Below, one piece after another: positions 8,303 to 16,447 of a stretch of 64,000 nucleotides of DNA; position 1 is the first letter of the stretch; every line of letters starts with the position of its first letter. The notes under the pieces are model-generated. The model did no database searches, was not told the origin of the DNA, and worked only from the letters and a program-made list of their open reading frames with translations. Origin of the DNA: Mucilaginibacter gotjawali (GTDB taxonomy: Bacteria; Bacteroidota; Bacteroidia; Sphingobacteriales; Sphingobacteriaceae); contig NZ_AP017313.1 of the NCBI RefSeq assembly GCF_002355435.1, positions 1,302,001 to 1,366,000 of the forward strand, given 5' to 3'. The position numbers and the translations under genes were made by a program.

Positions 8303-8725
8303 CTAAGCATTATCACCATACTCTATACCGGTTAATCTATCGTCAATAAATTTTATCCCGCTATGGGTATCCATAAACTCGATAGGCGCCTTTTTGTCGA
8401 AAAAAAAGTTTTCTTTTTCGAGCCAGTTTACAAAGCTTTCCTGGGAGCCAAATACTTCGATACCATGTTTTATTAAAGATAATGCCATTACGGCATGTTC
8501 CTTTATGCGGGCTTTTATAATGCTATTTGGTTTTTTATATGACCGGAAAGTTTTTACGCTGATATCTAACCAATCGGATATTTTTTCATCGTTAAATAAA
8601 GTCAGGTCCTTTAGCGCTTGCAAATGCTGGGGGCCAACTTTTCCGGTTTTTATCATACCCAGCGTAATGTTGGTATCAACACGCGAGGGGATATTTTTTA
8701 AAAGTGTAGCTTGTGCAACTGTCAT
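8303..8725 (-). CDS. Xre/MbcA/ParS-type antitoxin of the RES system
   Basis: The 140-residue protein has a helix-turn-helix-like N-terminal half (ISDWLDISVKTFRSYKK, about residues 50-66). The C-terminal toxin-binding DUF2384-like region contains ALSLIKHGIEVFGSQESFVNWLEKEN. It is predicted to bind and neutralise the RES toxin and to repress the shared promoter. A -7 box and a palindrome lie directly upstream. Confidence 0.88.
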   Translation of the reverse strand: MTVAQATLLKNIPSRVDTNITLGMIKTGKVGPQHLQALKDLTLFNDEKISDWLDISVKTFRSYKKPNSIIKARIKEHAVMALSLIKHGIEVFGSQESFVNWLEKENFFFDKKAPIEFMDTHSGIKFIDDRLTGIEYGDNA

Positions 8726-8729
8726 AAAA

Positions 8730-8774
8730 CAAATTTAGGTAAAATTGCCGTAATAAACAAGGTATTTTTACCTT
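8730..8774 (-). promoter_or_regulatory. Promoter and candidate operator of the RES/Xre pair
   Basis: On the minus strand TAAATTTG (plus-strand CAAATTTA, 8730-8737) fits the -7 box, ending 4 nt before the antitoxin ATG, which suggests a nearly leaderless mRNA. Further upstream AAGGTA-TTTT-TACCTT at 8759-8774 is a perfect 6+6 dyad placed near the -33 region. That suits an autoregulatory operator, but binding is inferred. Confidence 0.5.
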
Positions 8775-8912
8775 TTTTATTTGTTGTTTTTGTAAAAAAA
8801 CCAAGGTGAGTTTATTGGTATTATTATAAAACGTTTAACTTTAACCAATTACTTCTCCCGCCATTGGAGAGTAGATTATACATTAGTAAACACGCCATTA
8901 ATATTTGCTTTA

Positions 8913-9212
8913 ATGTGCATAGATAGAAATGAGTACTATTGGTCAATAACTATGGCCGACTATAGTCCATATGATAAAGAGATTTTGGAATTTAGTCGGC
9001 TAACTCAAATGCAGCGCATTCTTCCTGGACTTGACTTTACATGCCATGGAAAAATTATTACTTGTTCAAACAGTGGAAATACTTGTCAGTTTTGGGTATA
9101 TCAGATGCATGACGAGTATTATTACATTAATTGCTGTATAGGTTATTATAGATGTGACCAACTTGACGGATTAACGGAATTTCTAAAAAATGAAATCCTG
9201 CCTCGTTGGTGA
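8913..9212 (+). CDS. Small hypothetical protein, AT-rich
   Basis: The frame encodes 99 residues from 8913. An internal ATG at 8952 would give 86 (MADYSPYDKE...). It is rich in Tyr and Cys (FWVYQMHDEYYYINCCIGYY) and has no signal peptide or recognised domain. Its base composition is more AT-rich than most neighbours, and it lies next to the toxin-antitoxin pair, so it may be accessory DNA. I cannot give a function. Confidence 0.5.
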   Translation: MCIDRNEYYWSITMADYSPYDKEILEFSRLTQMQRILPGLDFTCHGKIITCSNSGNTCQFWVYQMHDEYYYINCCIGYYRCDQLDGLTEFLKNEILPRW

Positions 9213-9218
9213 CGTTAT

Positions 9219-9244
9219 TAAATAAATTCTTCAATTTATTTAAC
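9219..9244 (+). terminator. AT-only hairpin after the small gene
   Basis: TTAAATAAATT (9219-9229) pairs with AATTTATTTAA (9234-9244) around CTTC. The stem has 11 bp but only A-T pairs and no clear T-run, so termination is uncertain. Confidence 0.35.
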
Positions 9245-9261
9245 AAATATTCTTTGCTTAT

Positions 9262-9297
9262 TCATCTGCACATCCGCACATTTGCACATACGCACAT
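9262..9297. repeat. Single-arm word tract GCACATNC
   Basis: Four to five degenerate copies of GCACATCC (TGCACATCCGCACATTTGCACATACGCACATC, shown here in pieces: period 8) end 10 bp before the M3 peptidase start. No mirrored arm was found between the two genes. Confidence 0.65.
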
Positions 9298-9306
9298 CAA
9301 AACACC

Positions 9307-11007
9307 ATGATCCACAAAAAAACAAGAACATATATCCCGGCAACCCTTGAGATTAAATGGGAAAACCTGGAACCATTGTATAAAGAATTAACCGAACGCC
9401 CGATAAATTCTGTTGCAGAACTTGAAAAATGGCTGCACGACCGTAGTGAACTGGAGGCTGCCCTGGAAGAAGACTTTGCATGGCGCTATATCCGCATGAC
9501 CTGTGATACCACCAATGAAGAATTGCTGCAAAACTTCCAATACTTTGCTACCGAGATTGAGCCGAAAATAGCGCCTTATGGCAACGAGCTGAATAAAAAG
9601 CTGGTAGGCAGCAAATGGGTAGATAAGCTGGATAATAAAAAATATTTTATCTACCTGCGGGGCGTAAAAAAAGCGCTGGAGCTATTCAGGGAAGAAAATA
9701 TTCCGCTACAAACTGAAATACAGGTTGAACAACAAAAATACCAGGGCATAACAGGTTCAATGTCGGTACACATTGACGATAAAGAGTATACACTGGAGCA
9801 GGCATCGGTATTTTTAAAAGGTACCGACCGCAGTAAAAGGCAGGAGGTTTGGGAGAAGATAACCGCCCGCCGCCTGCAGGATAAAGACCAGCTGGACGAG
9901 CTGTTTGATCATTTGCGCGCCCTGCGTCATAAAGTTGCTGTAAATGCGGAGTTTGAAAATTTCAGGGATTATATGTTCCAGGCATTGGGGCGTTTTGATT
10001 ATACCCCGCAGGATTGCTACGCTTTTCATGAAGCGATAGAAAAAGAGATAGTGCCTATACTGCGCGAACAAGCTAAAAAGCGCAAAGCAGCGCTTGACCT
10101 GGGTACCCTTAAGCCATGGGATATGGATGTGGATGTATCCGGAAAACCTGCTTTAAAGCCGTTTAATAATGGCAATGAGCTGATCGAAAAATCTATCCAG
10201 TGTTTCAGTAATATCAATCGCTATCTGGGCGAAAGGCTGGAGATAATGAAGGATAATAACCTGTTTGATGTAGAGAGCCGCAAAGGCAAAGCACCGGGCG
10301 GTTATAACTATCCGCTGTCGGAAACCGGTGCGCCCTTTATCTTTATGAACTCGGCCAATACCTTCCGCGACCTCACTACGATGGTGCATGAAGGCGGCCA
10401 CGCGGTGCATACCTTTTTAACCGCGGACCTGGAGCTGAATGATTTTAAACACTGTCCGAGCGAGGTGGCCGAACTGGCTTCGATGTCGATGGAGTTGATC
10501 TCGATGGATAACTGGGATGTTTATTTTGATAATGAAGAAGATTTAAAACGCGCCAAACGCGACCAATTGTTTGATGTACTGAAGACATTACCCTGGGTGG
10601 CCGTGGTTGACCAGTTTCAGCACTGGATCTATACCAACCCGAATCATACCGATGAAGACCGCAGAACGGCCTGGATAGAGATCTATGAGCCCTTTGGCGC
10701 CGGCTTTGTGGATTGGAGCGACTATCCCGATGCCGAAGCCAACCTATGGCAAAAACAGCTGCATATTTTTGAAGTGCCATTTTACTATATCGAATACGGC
10801 ATGGCCCAGTTGGGCGCCATAGCAGTTTGGAAAAACTATAAAGAAAACCCCGAAAAAGGCCTGCACCAGTACCTGGAAGCTTTAAAACTGGGCTACACTA
10901 AAACTATTAAAGAGATTTACGAAACAGCGGGGATCAAATTTGATTTCAGCGCGGCTTATGTGAAGGAACTGGCGGAGTTTGTGAAGGGGGAAATGGATAA
11001 ATTGTAA
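9307..11007 (+). CDS. M3-family oligoendopeptidase (PepF-like)
   Basis: This 566-residue, apparently cytoplasmic metallopeptidase has the zinc motif HEGGH at residues 361-365 (MVHEGGHAVHTFL). The third ligand region CPSEVAELASMSMEL follows about 25 residues later. Length and layout (long helical N-terminal half, catalytic C-terminal half) match M3 oligoendopeptidase F-type enzymes, which cut short peptides. No signal peptide is present. A word tract lies directly upstream. Confidence 0.95.
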   Translation: MIHKKTRTYIPATLEIKWENLEPLYKELTERPINSVAELEKWLHDRSELEAALEEDFAWRYIRMTCDTTNEELLQNFQYFATEIEPKIAPYGNELNKKLVGSKWVDKLDNKKYFIYLRGVKKALELFREENIPLQTEIQVEQQKYQGITGSMSVHIDDKEYTLEQASVFLKGTDRSKRQEVWEKITARRLQDKDQLDELFDHLRALRHKVAVNAEFENFRDYMFQALGRFDYTPQDCYAFHEAIEKEIVPILREQAKKRKAALDLGTLKPWDMDVDVSGKPALKPFNNGNELIEKSIQCFSNINRYLGERLEIMKDNNLFDVESRKGKAPGGYNYPLSETGAPFIFMNSANTFRDLTTMVHEGGHAVHTFLTADLELNDFKHCPSEVAELASMSMELISMDNWDVYFDNEEDLKRAKRDQLFDVLKTLPWVAVVDQFQHWIYTNPNHTDEDRRTAWIEIYEPFGAGFVDWSDYPDAEANLWQKQLHIFEVPFYYIEYGMAQLGAIAVWKNYKENPEKGLHQYLEALKLGYTKTIKEIYETAGIKFDFSAAYVKELAEFVKGEMDKL

Positions 11008-11061
11008 AAAATAAAGACTTACGATGATTTCAAAACTTCATAAGTCTGACAGAATTATCAT

Positions 11062-11493
11062 ATGAAAACTTTTCATACAAGTTTAATAAAGAAAATAAGC
11101 CGGATTAACCGGCTTATTCTCTTTGCTATTATGGGGATATTTACCCTTTGTTTTAGTAATAATGCTATGGCACAACATAAAAATCAAATGGTGAGGTTGG
11201 CAAAAATCCAGGTTGATCCGGCCCAACTGGATAGCTATAATTCTGCCCTGAAGCAGCAAATGGAAACAGCAATAAGGCTGGAGCCCGGCGTTTTAACCTA
11301 TTATGCCGTTGCCGATAAAAAGGATCCTGCACACATCACTATTCTTGAAATATATGCCGATACGGCAGCTTATAAAGCGCATATCGAAACCATACATTTT
11401 AAAAAGTATAAGCAAACGGTTGAGCATATGGTTAAGTCATTGGAGCTTGTTGATGTTGATCTAATTGCAGCAGCGCGTCAGCCGGGAACTTAA
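11062..11493 (+). CDS. Exported antibiotic-biosynthesis-monooxygenase-type (ABM) protein
   Basis: The 143-residue protein has a long N-terminal signal region (LILFAIMGIFTLCFSNNAMAQ) followed by an ABM-like ferredoxin fold. Features are VRLAKIQVDPAQLDSYNSAL, an RLEPGVLTYY segment and HFKKYKQTVEHMV near the end. ABM proteins include small heme- or quinone-acting oxygenases, but many have unknown roles. It stands alone, 54 bp after the peptidase. Confidence 0.8.
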   Translation: MKTFHTSLIKKISRINRLILFAIMGIFTLCFSNNAMAQHKNQMVRLAKIQVDPAQLDSYNSALKQQMETAIRLEPGVLTYYAVADKKDPAHITILEIYADTAAYKAHIETIHFKKYKQTVEHMVKSLELVDVDLIAAARQPGT

Positions 11494-11652
11494 CTTTTTT
11501 ACGCTATGGTTGCAAAAAGTAAAATAATCCACATTTTTAAAGTGGTTTGTAATCCATTGAAATAAAGCTAAATAAGTCACAATAGTATCATATCATACGC
11601 ATAATAAACTCAAAGATTCAAACCAAATGGATTTTAAAGAGTTTAATATAGT

Positions 11653-12315
11653 ATGAAAAAGATAATTTTAAGTATTACCCTGTTGATGTCTGCCATGGCA
11701 GGGTATTGCCAGCTTATCAAACCGGTTAAGCTGGATAGCCTGGTGACTATTTCATTACCTCCCGGATATCAAACAAAAGATACCTTAAATGAGCACATCT
11801 TTACCGCTAACGGGATGTACGGTTATATGATCGCCTTTCGCGAAGCGAACGCTAAAAACAATACGCCTCTGAAAACCCAAGGCGACCTTAATAAAGTGAT
11901 GAAAACTTATATTAAGGGGATACAGGCGCAGCAGCCTGGCAGCAGTGCCCAATATGTGCGGGATACCACTATTGGTACTTTAAAAGCCAAAACGTTTACG
12001 TTAAAAAGTGATGACGGCAACGGCGTGATTACCTGCAGGAACTTTGTTTTAATATACACCAAAGACGTTACTTATACCATTGAATATGTGTACCCGGGTG
12101 AACGTACCGATGTTGTAAAACCAGAGTATAAAGCATTTATAGCCTCCATAAAGCTATCGCCCGAACTGCAGCGTAACGACCAATACCTGTCAAACGCAAC
12201 GGGGATGTCATCCACCACAAAAATTGAAGTTTTTGGCGGTGCGGGTCTTGTTGTGCTGATAATATTAGTGCTGATTGCTGTTAAAAACAAAAAGAAAGAA
12301 CCTGCTTTAGGGTAG
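11653..12315 (+). CDS. Exported protein with C-terminal membrane anchor, unknown function
   Basis: The protein has 220 residues. A signal peptide ends near AMAGYCQ (residue 19). The middle part is a soluble domain with strand-rich segments (GVITCRNFVLIYTKDVTYTIEYVYPG). A C-terminal hydrophobic helix (AGLVVLIILVLIAVK, about 197-211) precedes a lysine-rich tail (KNKKKEP). This topology suggests an inner-membrane protein with a periplasmic domain. No family was recognised. Confidence 0.65.
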   Translation: MKKIILSITLLMSAMAGYCQLIKPVKLDSLVTISLPPGYQTKDTLNEHIFTANGMYGYMIAFREANAKNNTPLKTQGDLNKVMKTYIKGIQAQQPGSSAQYVRDTTIGTLKAKTFTLKSDDGNGVITCRNFVLIYTKDVTYTIEYVYPGERTDVVKPEYKAFIASIKLSPELQRNDQYLSNATGMSSTTKIEVFGGAGLVVLIILVLIAVKNKKKEPALG

Positions 12316-12322
12316 TTTTTTT

Positions 12323-12398
12323 AAGTCTGAAGTCTTGAGTCATGGGTCTGAAGTCATGTAGTAGTGACTTTAGACTTCAGACTTCAGACTTCGGACTC
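12323..12398. repeat. Inverted word tract AGTCTGA/TCAGACT with short loop
   Basis: Left arm 12323-12356 (AAGTCTGAAGTCTTGAGTCA...) and right arm 12365-12398 (...CTTCAGACTTCGGACTC) are imperfect reverse complements built of 7-nt words, around an 8-nt loop. The right arm runs into the 3' end of the PAP2 gene on the minus strand and supplies its last codons and stop. It could also act as a bidirectional terminator. Confidence 0.8.
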
Positions 12399-13045
12399 AA
12401 CAATCCCCTGTTCCAGGCGGGGGAGTTGATAAATTTACGGCTATCGATCCACCTGATCCAGCATATGGCCAGGAATACCCCCATGACAGATCCGGCCATC
12501 ACGTCTTCAAAAAAATGTTCGCTCAGGTACATGCGCGAGAAACCCACCATTACCCCATAAAACACCAGCAGGTAAGCCCAGTTTTTATTTTTTGCCAGGT
12601 AGGTAACCAATACGCCGGTAGCAAACGCGGTTAGGGTATGGCCCGACGGAAAACTGTTATGGCTTAATATATCAACGCCTTTTACAAAATGCAGCTTACT
12701 TAGCTGGTCCTTAAAATACAATTTGGGGCGTGGCGCATCAAAACAAAATTTTGCGATCTGCACGGCTAATGAGGTGAGCAAAAAAGTAGTCAGCATTAAA
12801 AAAGCGATCCGGTAATTGTATAATGCCAGCACGCCGGCTATAATAACAATGGTCCAGCCGTTGCCCAGGTTGGTTATATAGGGTTCAATGGTATCAAGAA
12901 AATCGGTGTGCCGGGTATTTACCGCAAAATAGATATCATCTTTGCTATAAAGCAATTTGACAACAAAACAGCCGCATAACAGGACCAGGTAGAGGACAAA
13001 AAACGGCTTGATTCGTTGTAAAACATCTTTTATGCTTATATTCAT
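12377..13045 (-). CDS. PAP2-family membrane phosphatase
   Basis: This 222-residue multi-pass membrane protein carries the PAP2 motifs. They are KLYFKDQL (motif 1 region), PSGHT (motif 2, SFPSGHTLTAFATG) and SRMYLSEHFFEDVMAG (motif 3, SRxxxxxHxxxD). Such enzymes remove phosphate from lipid phosphates such as phosphatidate or undecaprenyl diphosphate. The last residues (LLSPKSEV) are encoded by the intergenic word tract, so the natural C-terminus seems to have been set by a repeat. It converges with the gene ending at 12315. Confidence 0.9.
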   Translation of the reverse strand: MNISIKDVLQRIKPFFVLYLVLLCGCFVVKLLYSKDDIYFAVNTRHTDFLDTIEPYITNLGNGWTIVIIAGVLALYNYRIAFLMLTTFLLTSLAVQIAKFCFDAPRPKLYFKDQLSKLHFVKGVDILSHNSFPSGHTLTAFATGVLVTYLAKNKNWAYLLVFYGVMVGFSRMYLSEHFFEDVMAGSVMGVFLAICWIRWIDSRKFINSPAWNRGLLSPKSEV

Positions 13046-13121
13046 CGTGCAAAATAAGCATATCCTTATTCACTGCAAAAAAATGGTTATGTTTACCCTT
13101 GCTGATTAAATTATCAAATTA

Positions 13122-15017
13122 ATGTCGAAAAGTATTTTCCGTAAAAAATCCATTACCAAAATATTAGCTGATTGTGCCAGTGGTTTCAGCGATGCCGAAC
13201 ATTCAGGCGGTTCGTCCCTCAAAAAAGAACTTAACGTAAAAGACCTTACCCTGATGGGTATAGCAGCTGTAGTTGGTGCGGGAATTTTCTCGACAATCGG
13301 GTTAGCCTCTTTTAACGGCGGCCCGGGCGTAACCATACTATTTGTTTTAACAGCCATTACCTGCGGGTTTTCGGCGCTTTGTTATGCTGAGTTTGCATCG
13401 CGGATCCCGGTTGCGGGCAGCGCTTATACCTATGCCTATGCTTCTTTTGGTGAATTGATCGCGTGGATCATTGGGTGGGATTTGTTAATGGAATATGCCA
13501 TCGGTAACATCGCGGTAGCGGTATCATGGAGTACTTATTTTGTTAACCTGCTGGAAGGGTTTCATATCCACGTACCGCTATATCTCACGATGGATTATTA
13601 TTCCGCGTTTACCGCGCATGAGCAGGTGCTGGAGTTTACCAAAAACCATAACCTGGCAGCAATTACGGATACGATAAAAGAAGCCAATATCGCCTGGAAC
13701 ACGGCCCCGGGCTTTGGCGGGTTAAAGCTAATCGCCAATATTCCGGCGCTCGCTATCGTGGTCGGCATTACTTACCTGGTTTACATCGGCATCCGCGAAA
13801 CAAAAAAGGCCACTAATGCCATGGTGATTTTGAAGATCGCCATTGTAATAGCCGTTATCGCCATAGGCTTTTTTTACGTTACCCCGGCCAACTGGCACCC
13901 TTTTATGCCAAACGGTTTTGGCGGTGTGATGAAAGGCGTTTCGGGCGTGTTCTTTGCTTATATCGGTTTTGATGCCATATCAACCACAGCCGAAGAATGC
14001 CGCGACCCGCAGCGCGATTTGCCAAGGGGAATGATCTATTCTTTGATTATCTGTACCGTACTTTATATCCTGATAGCATTGGTGTTAACCGGGATGGTGA
14101 GCTATAAAAATCTTGCTGTAGGCGATCCGCTTGCTTATGTATTTAACCAGGTGCATTTAACCAAGATCAGCGGTATCATTTCATTTAGCGCGGTTATTGC
14201 TACCGCCAGCGTGTTACTCATCTTTCAATTAGGGCAGCCGCGGATCTGGATGAGCATGAGCCGCGATGGGTTATTGCCAAAGATATTTTCAAAAATTCAC
14301 CCCAAATTTCATACACCATCCTTTGCTACAATTGTAACGGGTTTTGTGGTAGGCGTACCCGCATTATTTTTAAACCTGACCATAGTTACCGACCTAACCA
14401 GTATAGGCACCCTGTTTGCTTTTGTTTTGGTTTGCGGCGGCGTATTGTTGTTGCCGCGCGAAGCGGCAAAGGCGGGGCGTTTTCATTTACCCTATATCAA
14501 TTCCAAATGGATAGTGCCGGCGCTATTTATTCTATGCGCCTATTTTTTCAGGAACGGGATCATAGGGCTTTTTGACGGAACTCATAACAAAGATGATCTT
14601 CCGTTTTTTCTGTTCATCGGGCTTTCGGCGGTTTTAACGGTGCTTGCGTTTGTTAAAAATCTTTCCTTAATACCTGTACTGGGTTTATTAAGCTGTTTTT
14701 ATTTGATGACTGAGCTGGGATATACCAACTGGGTGCGCTTTTTGGTATGGCTGGTTATCGGGCTGGATATTTACATCAGCTACGGGTACGAACATAGCTT
14801 ATTGGGAGAGAAAATTGCGCCATGGCACAAGCAGGCGAAAAAGATAAGTATGATAGGCGCCATTCTGGCTATTTTTGTGGTGGTGGTTTTTGACCCCCAG
14901 GAGAGCGTAACCATGGATGTTATTTATGGCTTGCTGGGCTTCGCACTTGGTTACCTCGTTGTTTATTCGGGTGCCGCTTTGTTGTTTTCGGTTTTTCAAA
15001 AAGAAAAAGCTGAATAA
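13122..15017 (+). CDS. APC-superfamily amino acid permease (cationic amino acid transporter type)
   Basis: This 631-residue protein has at least twelve predicted membrane segments. The first helix contains GIAAVVGAGIFSTIG, the unwound substrate-binding helix of APC transporters. The consensus FFAYIGFDAISTTAEECRDPQRDLPRG (residues about 283-309) is characteristic of the YfnA/CAT-type group. It probably imports amino acids by proton coupling. It starts about 75 bp from the divergent PAP2 gene. Length is slightly above the family norm through an extra periplasmic loop (about 150-190). Confidence 0.93.
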   Translation: MSKSIFRKKSITKILADCASGFSDAEHSGGSSLKKELNVKDLTLMGIAAVVGAGIFSTIGLASFNGGPGVTILFVLTAITCGFSALCYAEFASRIPVAGSAYTYAYASFGELIAWIIGWDLLMEYAIGNIAVAVSWSTYFVNLLEGFHIHVPLYLTMDYYSAFTAHEQVLEFTKNHNLAAITDTIKEANIAWNTAPGFGGLKLIANIPALAIVVGITYLVYIGIRETKKATNAMVILKIAIVIAVIAIGFFYVTPANWHPFMPNGFGGVMKGVSGVFFAYIGFDAISTTAEECRDPQRDLPRGMIYSLIICTVLYILIALVLTGMVSYKNLAVGDPLAYVFNQVHLTKISGIISFSAVIATASVLLIFQLGQPRIWMSMSRDGLLPKIFSKIHPKFHTPSFATIVTGFVVGVPALFLNLTIVTDLTSIGTLFAFVLVCGGVLLLPREAAKAGRFHLPYINSKWIVPALFILCAYFFRNGIIGLFDGTHNKDDLPFFLFIGLSAVLTVLAFVKNLSLIPVLGLLSCFYLMTELGYTNWVRFLVWLVIGLDIYISYGYEHSLLGEKIAPWHKQAKKISMIGAILAIFVVVVFDPQESVTMDVIYGLLGFALGYLVVYSGAALLFSVFQKEKAE

Positions 15018-15114
15018 AAAAAGGATTTGACATTTTAACTGTTTTTTAGGCGCTTGAGAAGCTAACTACCTTAAACGGTATTGTTCTGTTTAAATTTTTA
15101 AGACATAAACGCTT

Positions 15115-15369
15115 ATGAAATTAACTGATATCATCGGCTATTTGGCTGCATTTGGAACCACTATATCGTTTTTGCCACAGGCTGTCAAAACTATTCAGAC
15201 AAAAAATACAGAAGGTATTTCTTTAGCTATGTATGCCATATTTACTTTGGGTACGCTTCTTTGGCTTATCTATGGGATAATGTCTGCCAGCTGGCCTGTA
15301 GCCGCGGCAAACGCCGTCACATTTATTTTTGCGAGCACTATTTTGATTTATAAGGTGAGGTATAAGTGA
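15115..15369 (+). CDS. SemiSWEET sugar transporter
   Basis: The 84-residue protein has three membrane helices and one PQ-loop repeat (FLPQAVKTIQTKNTEGIS, residues 20-37). These are the hallmarks of bacterial SemiSWEETs, which dimerise to move sugars. Length fits exactly. It lies 97 bp after the amino-acid permease with no clear terminator between. An intergenic word tract starts right after its stop. Confidence 0.93.
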   Translation: MKLTDIIGYLAAFGTTISFLPQAVKTIQTKNTEGISLAMYAIFTLGTLLWLIYGIMSASWPVAAANAVTFIFASTILIYKVRYK

Positions 15370-15371
15370 TG

Positions 15372-15540
15372 CTGGAATGTTTGAATGTTGAAAGGTTGTA
15401 ATGTTGTGGTGCACTTTTAAGGAATGTTTCCTTAAAGCTAAAAACGCCGGACAACACAATTAATATGATAATATACAAAAGGTAATGTGAAAATGTACAA
15501 AAACCTTGCAACTTTCCAACGTTACAACTTTTCAACAACC
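15372..15540. repeat. Inverted word tract GTTGAAAGGTTGTAATG
   Basis: Left arm 15372-15410 (GGAATGTTTGAATGTTGAAA...) and right arm 15501-15540 (...TTACAACTTTTCAACAACC) are imperfect reverse complements separated by about 90 bp. It fills the gap between two converging genes. The words are the same as at 43087-43187. Confidence 0.8.
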
Positions 15541-15543
15541 CTC

Positions 15544-16356
15544 CTACAGCTGCATGGCAAATGAAATGCCCGGCGCACCATCCTGGTAGGTTGGCATAAC
15601 CATGGCTTTTCTTCCCTGTTTATCAGTATGGGTGAGGGCATTACGAATGTAAGGGTAGATAAGGTAAGCTGCTTTGGTTGATAAAATACCGAAACCCGCG
15701 CCTGCTACTACATCGCTAAACCAATGGTCGCGGTTGGCCATCCTGAAGACCCCGGTAGTAACCGCGAAAGTATAACCGACGATGGAGTAAACGACTGACT
15801 TATCGGAGTATTCCTGTGCCAGGAACTCGGCGCCAAGAAAGGCCGCCCCTGTATGACCCGATGGAAACGAATAGTAATCTGTTTTATTAGGACGCAAACG
15901 GTGTGTGGCATGTTTTAAACTGAACTCAGTAAGGCCCAAAATCCCGCCCGATAATCCAAGTAAGGCTGTACGATCCACAAATCTGTTTTTGCCTTCAACC
16001 CCAACCAGGTTTAAGCCATAAACCATTACGATCGGTGCAAACAGGAAATAGCTTTCGGCTTTGGTGTTAAAATTTGGAGCCGTCCTTTGGATGTCGCCAT
16101 GAATGTAATAGTCGAAATTGCGTACCGGGGTAACATAAAATGATAAAGCTCCGTATGCAATCAGCCCTATGGGTGGCAGTAAATACAAGGGATGTATCTG
16201 TAAGCGTTTTACTGTATCAGGCGCCGTAAATAAGTCTTTTTTAAGTGTATCGGCGAGTTTCTTTTTAGTAGTATCAACAGATTGCGCATTTACACCCAGT
16301 GTTAATACACAAAATATGGCTAGTAGAACGTTTTTCAAAGGATATGATTTTTTCAA
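15544..16356 (-). CDS. PAP2-family phosphatase with signal peptide
   Basis: The protein has 270 residues and a TTG start (no in-frame ATG nearby). The start is supported by a good signal peptide (NVLLAIFCVLTLGVNAQ). PAP2 motifs are present as KHATHRLRPNK, SFPSGHTGAAFLGAEF and RMANRDHWFSDVVAGAGFG. Unlike the PAP2 gene at 12.4-13.0 kb, it looks like an exported, mostly periplasmic enzyme with an N-terminal extension. Possible substrates are lipid phosphates such as undecaprenyl diphosphate; this is family knowledge only. Confidence 0.88.
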   Translation of the reverse strand: MKKSYPLKNVLLAIFCVLTLGVNAQSVDTTKKKLADTLKKDLFTAPDTVKRLQIHPLYLLPPIGLIAYGALSFYVTPVRNFDYYIHGDIQRTAPNFNTKAESYFLFAPIVMVYGLNLVGVEGKNRFVDRTALLGLSGGILGLTEFSLKHATHRLRPNKTDYYSFPSGHTGAAFLGAEFLAQEYSDKSVVYSIVGYTFAVTTGVFRMANRDHWFSDVVAGAGFGILSTKAAYLIYPYIRNALTHTDKQGRKAMVMPTYQDGAPGISFAMQL

Positions 16357-16447
16357 GTCAACAACATTTTGCCCGTATTGTTTATGCTAAGTGAGCAAAC
16401 TTTAACAATAACGTAATATTACTATAACAATCTGTTGCAATTCTGAA

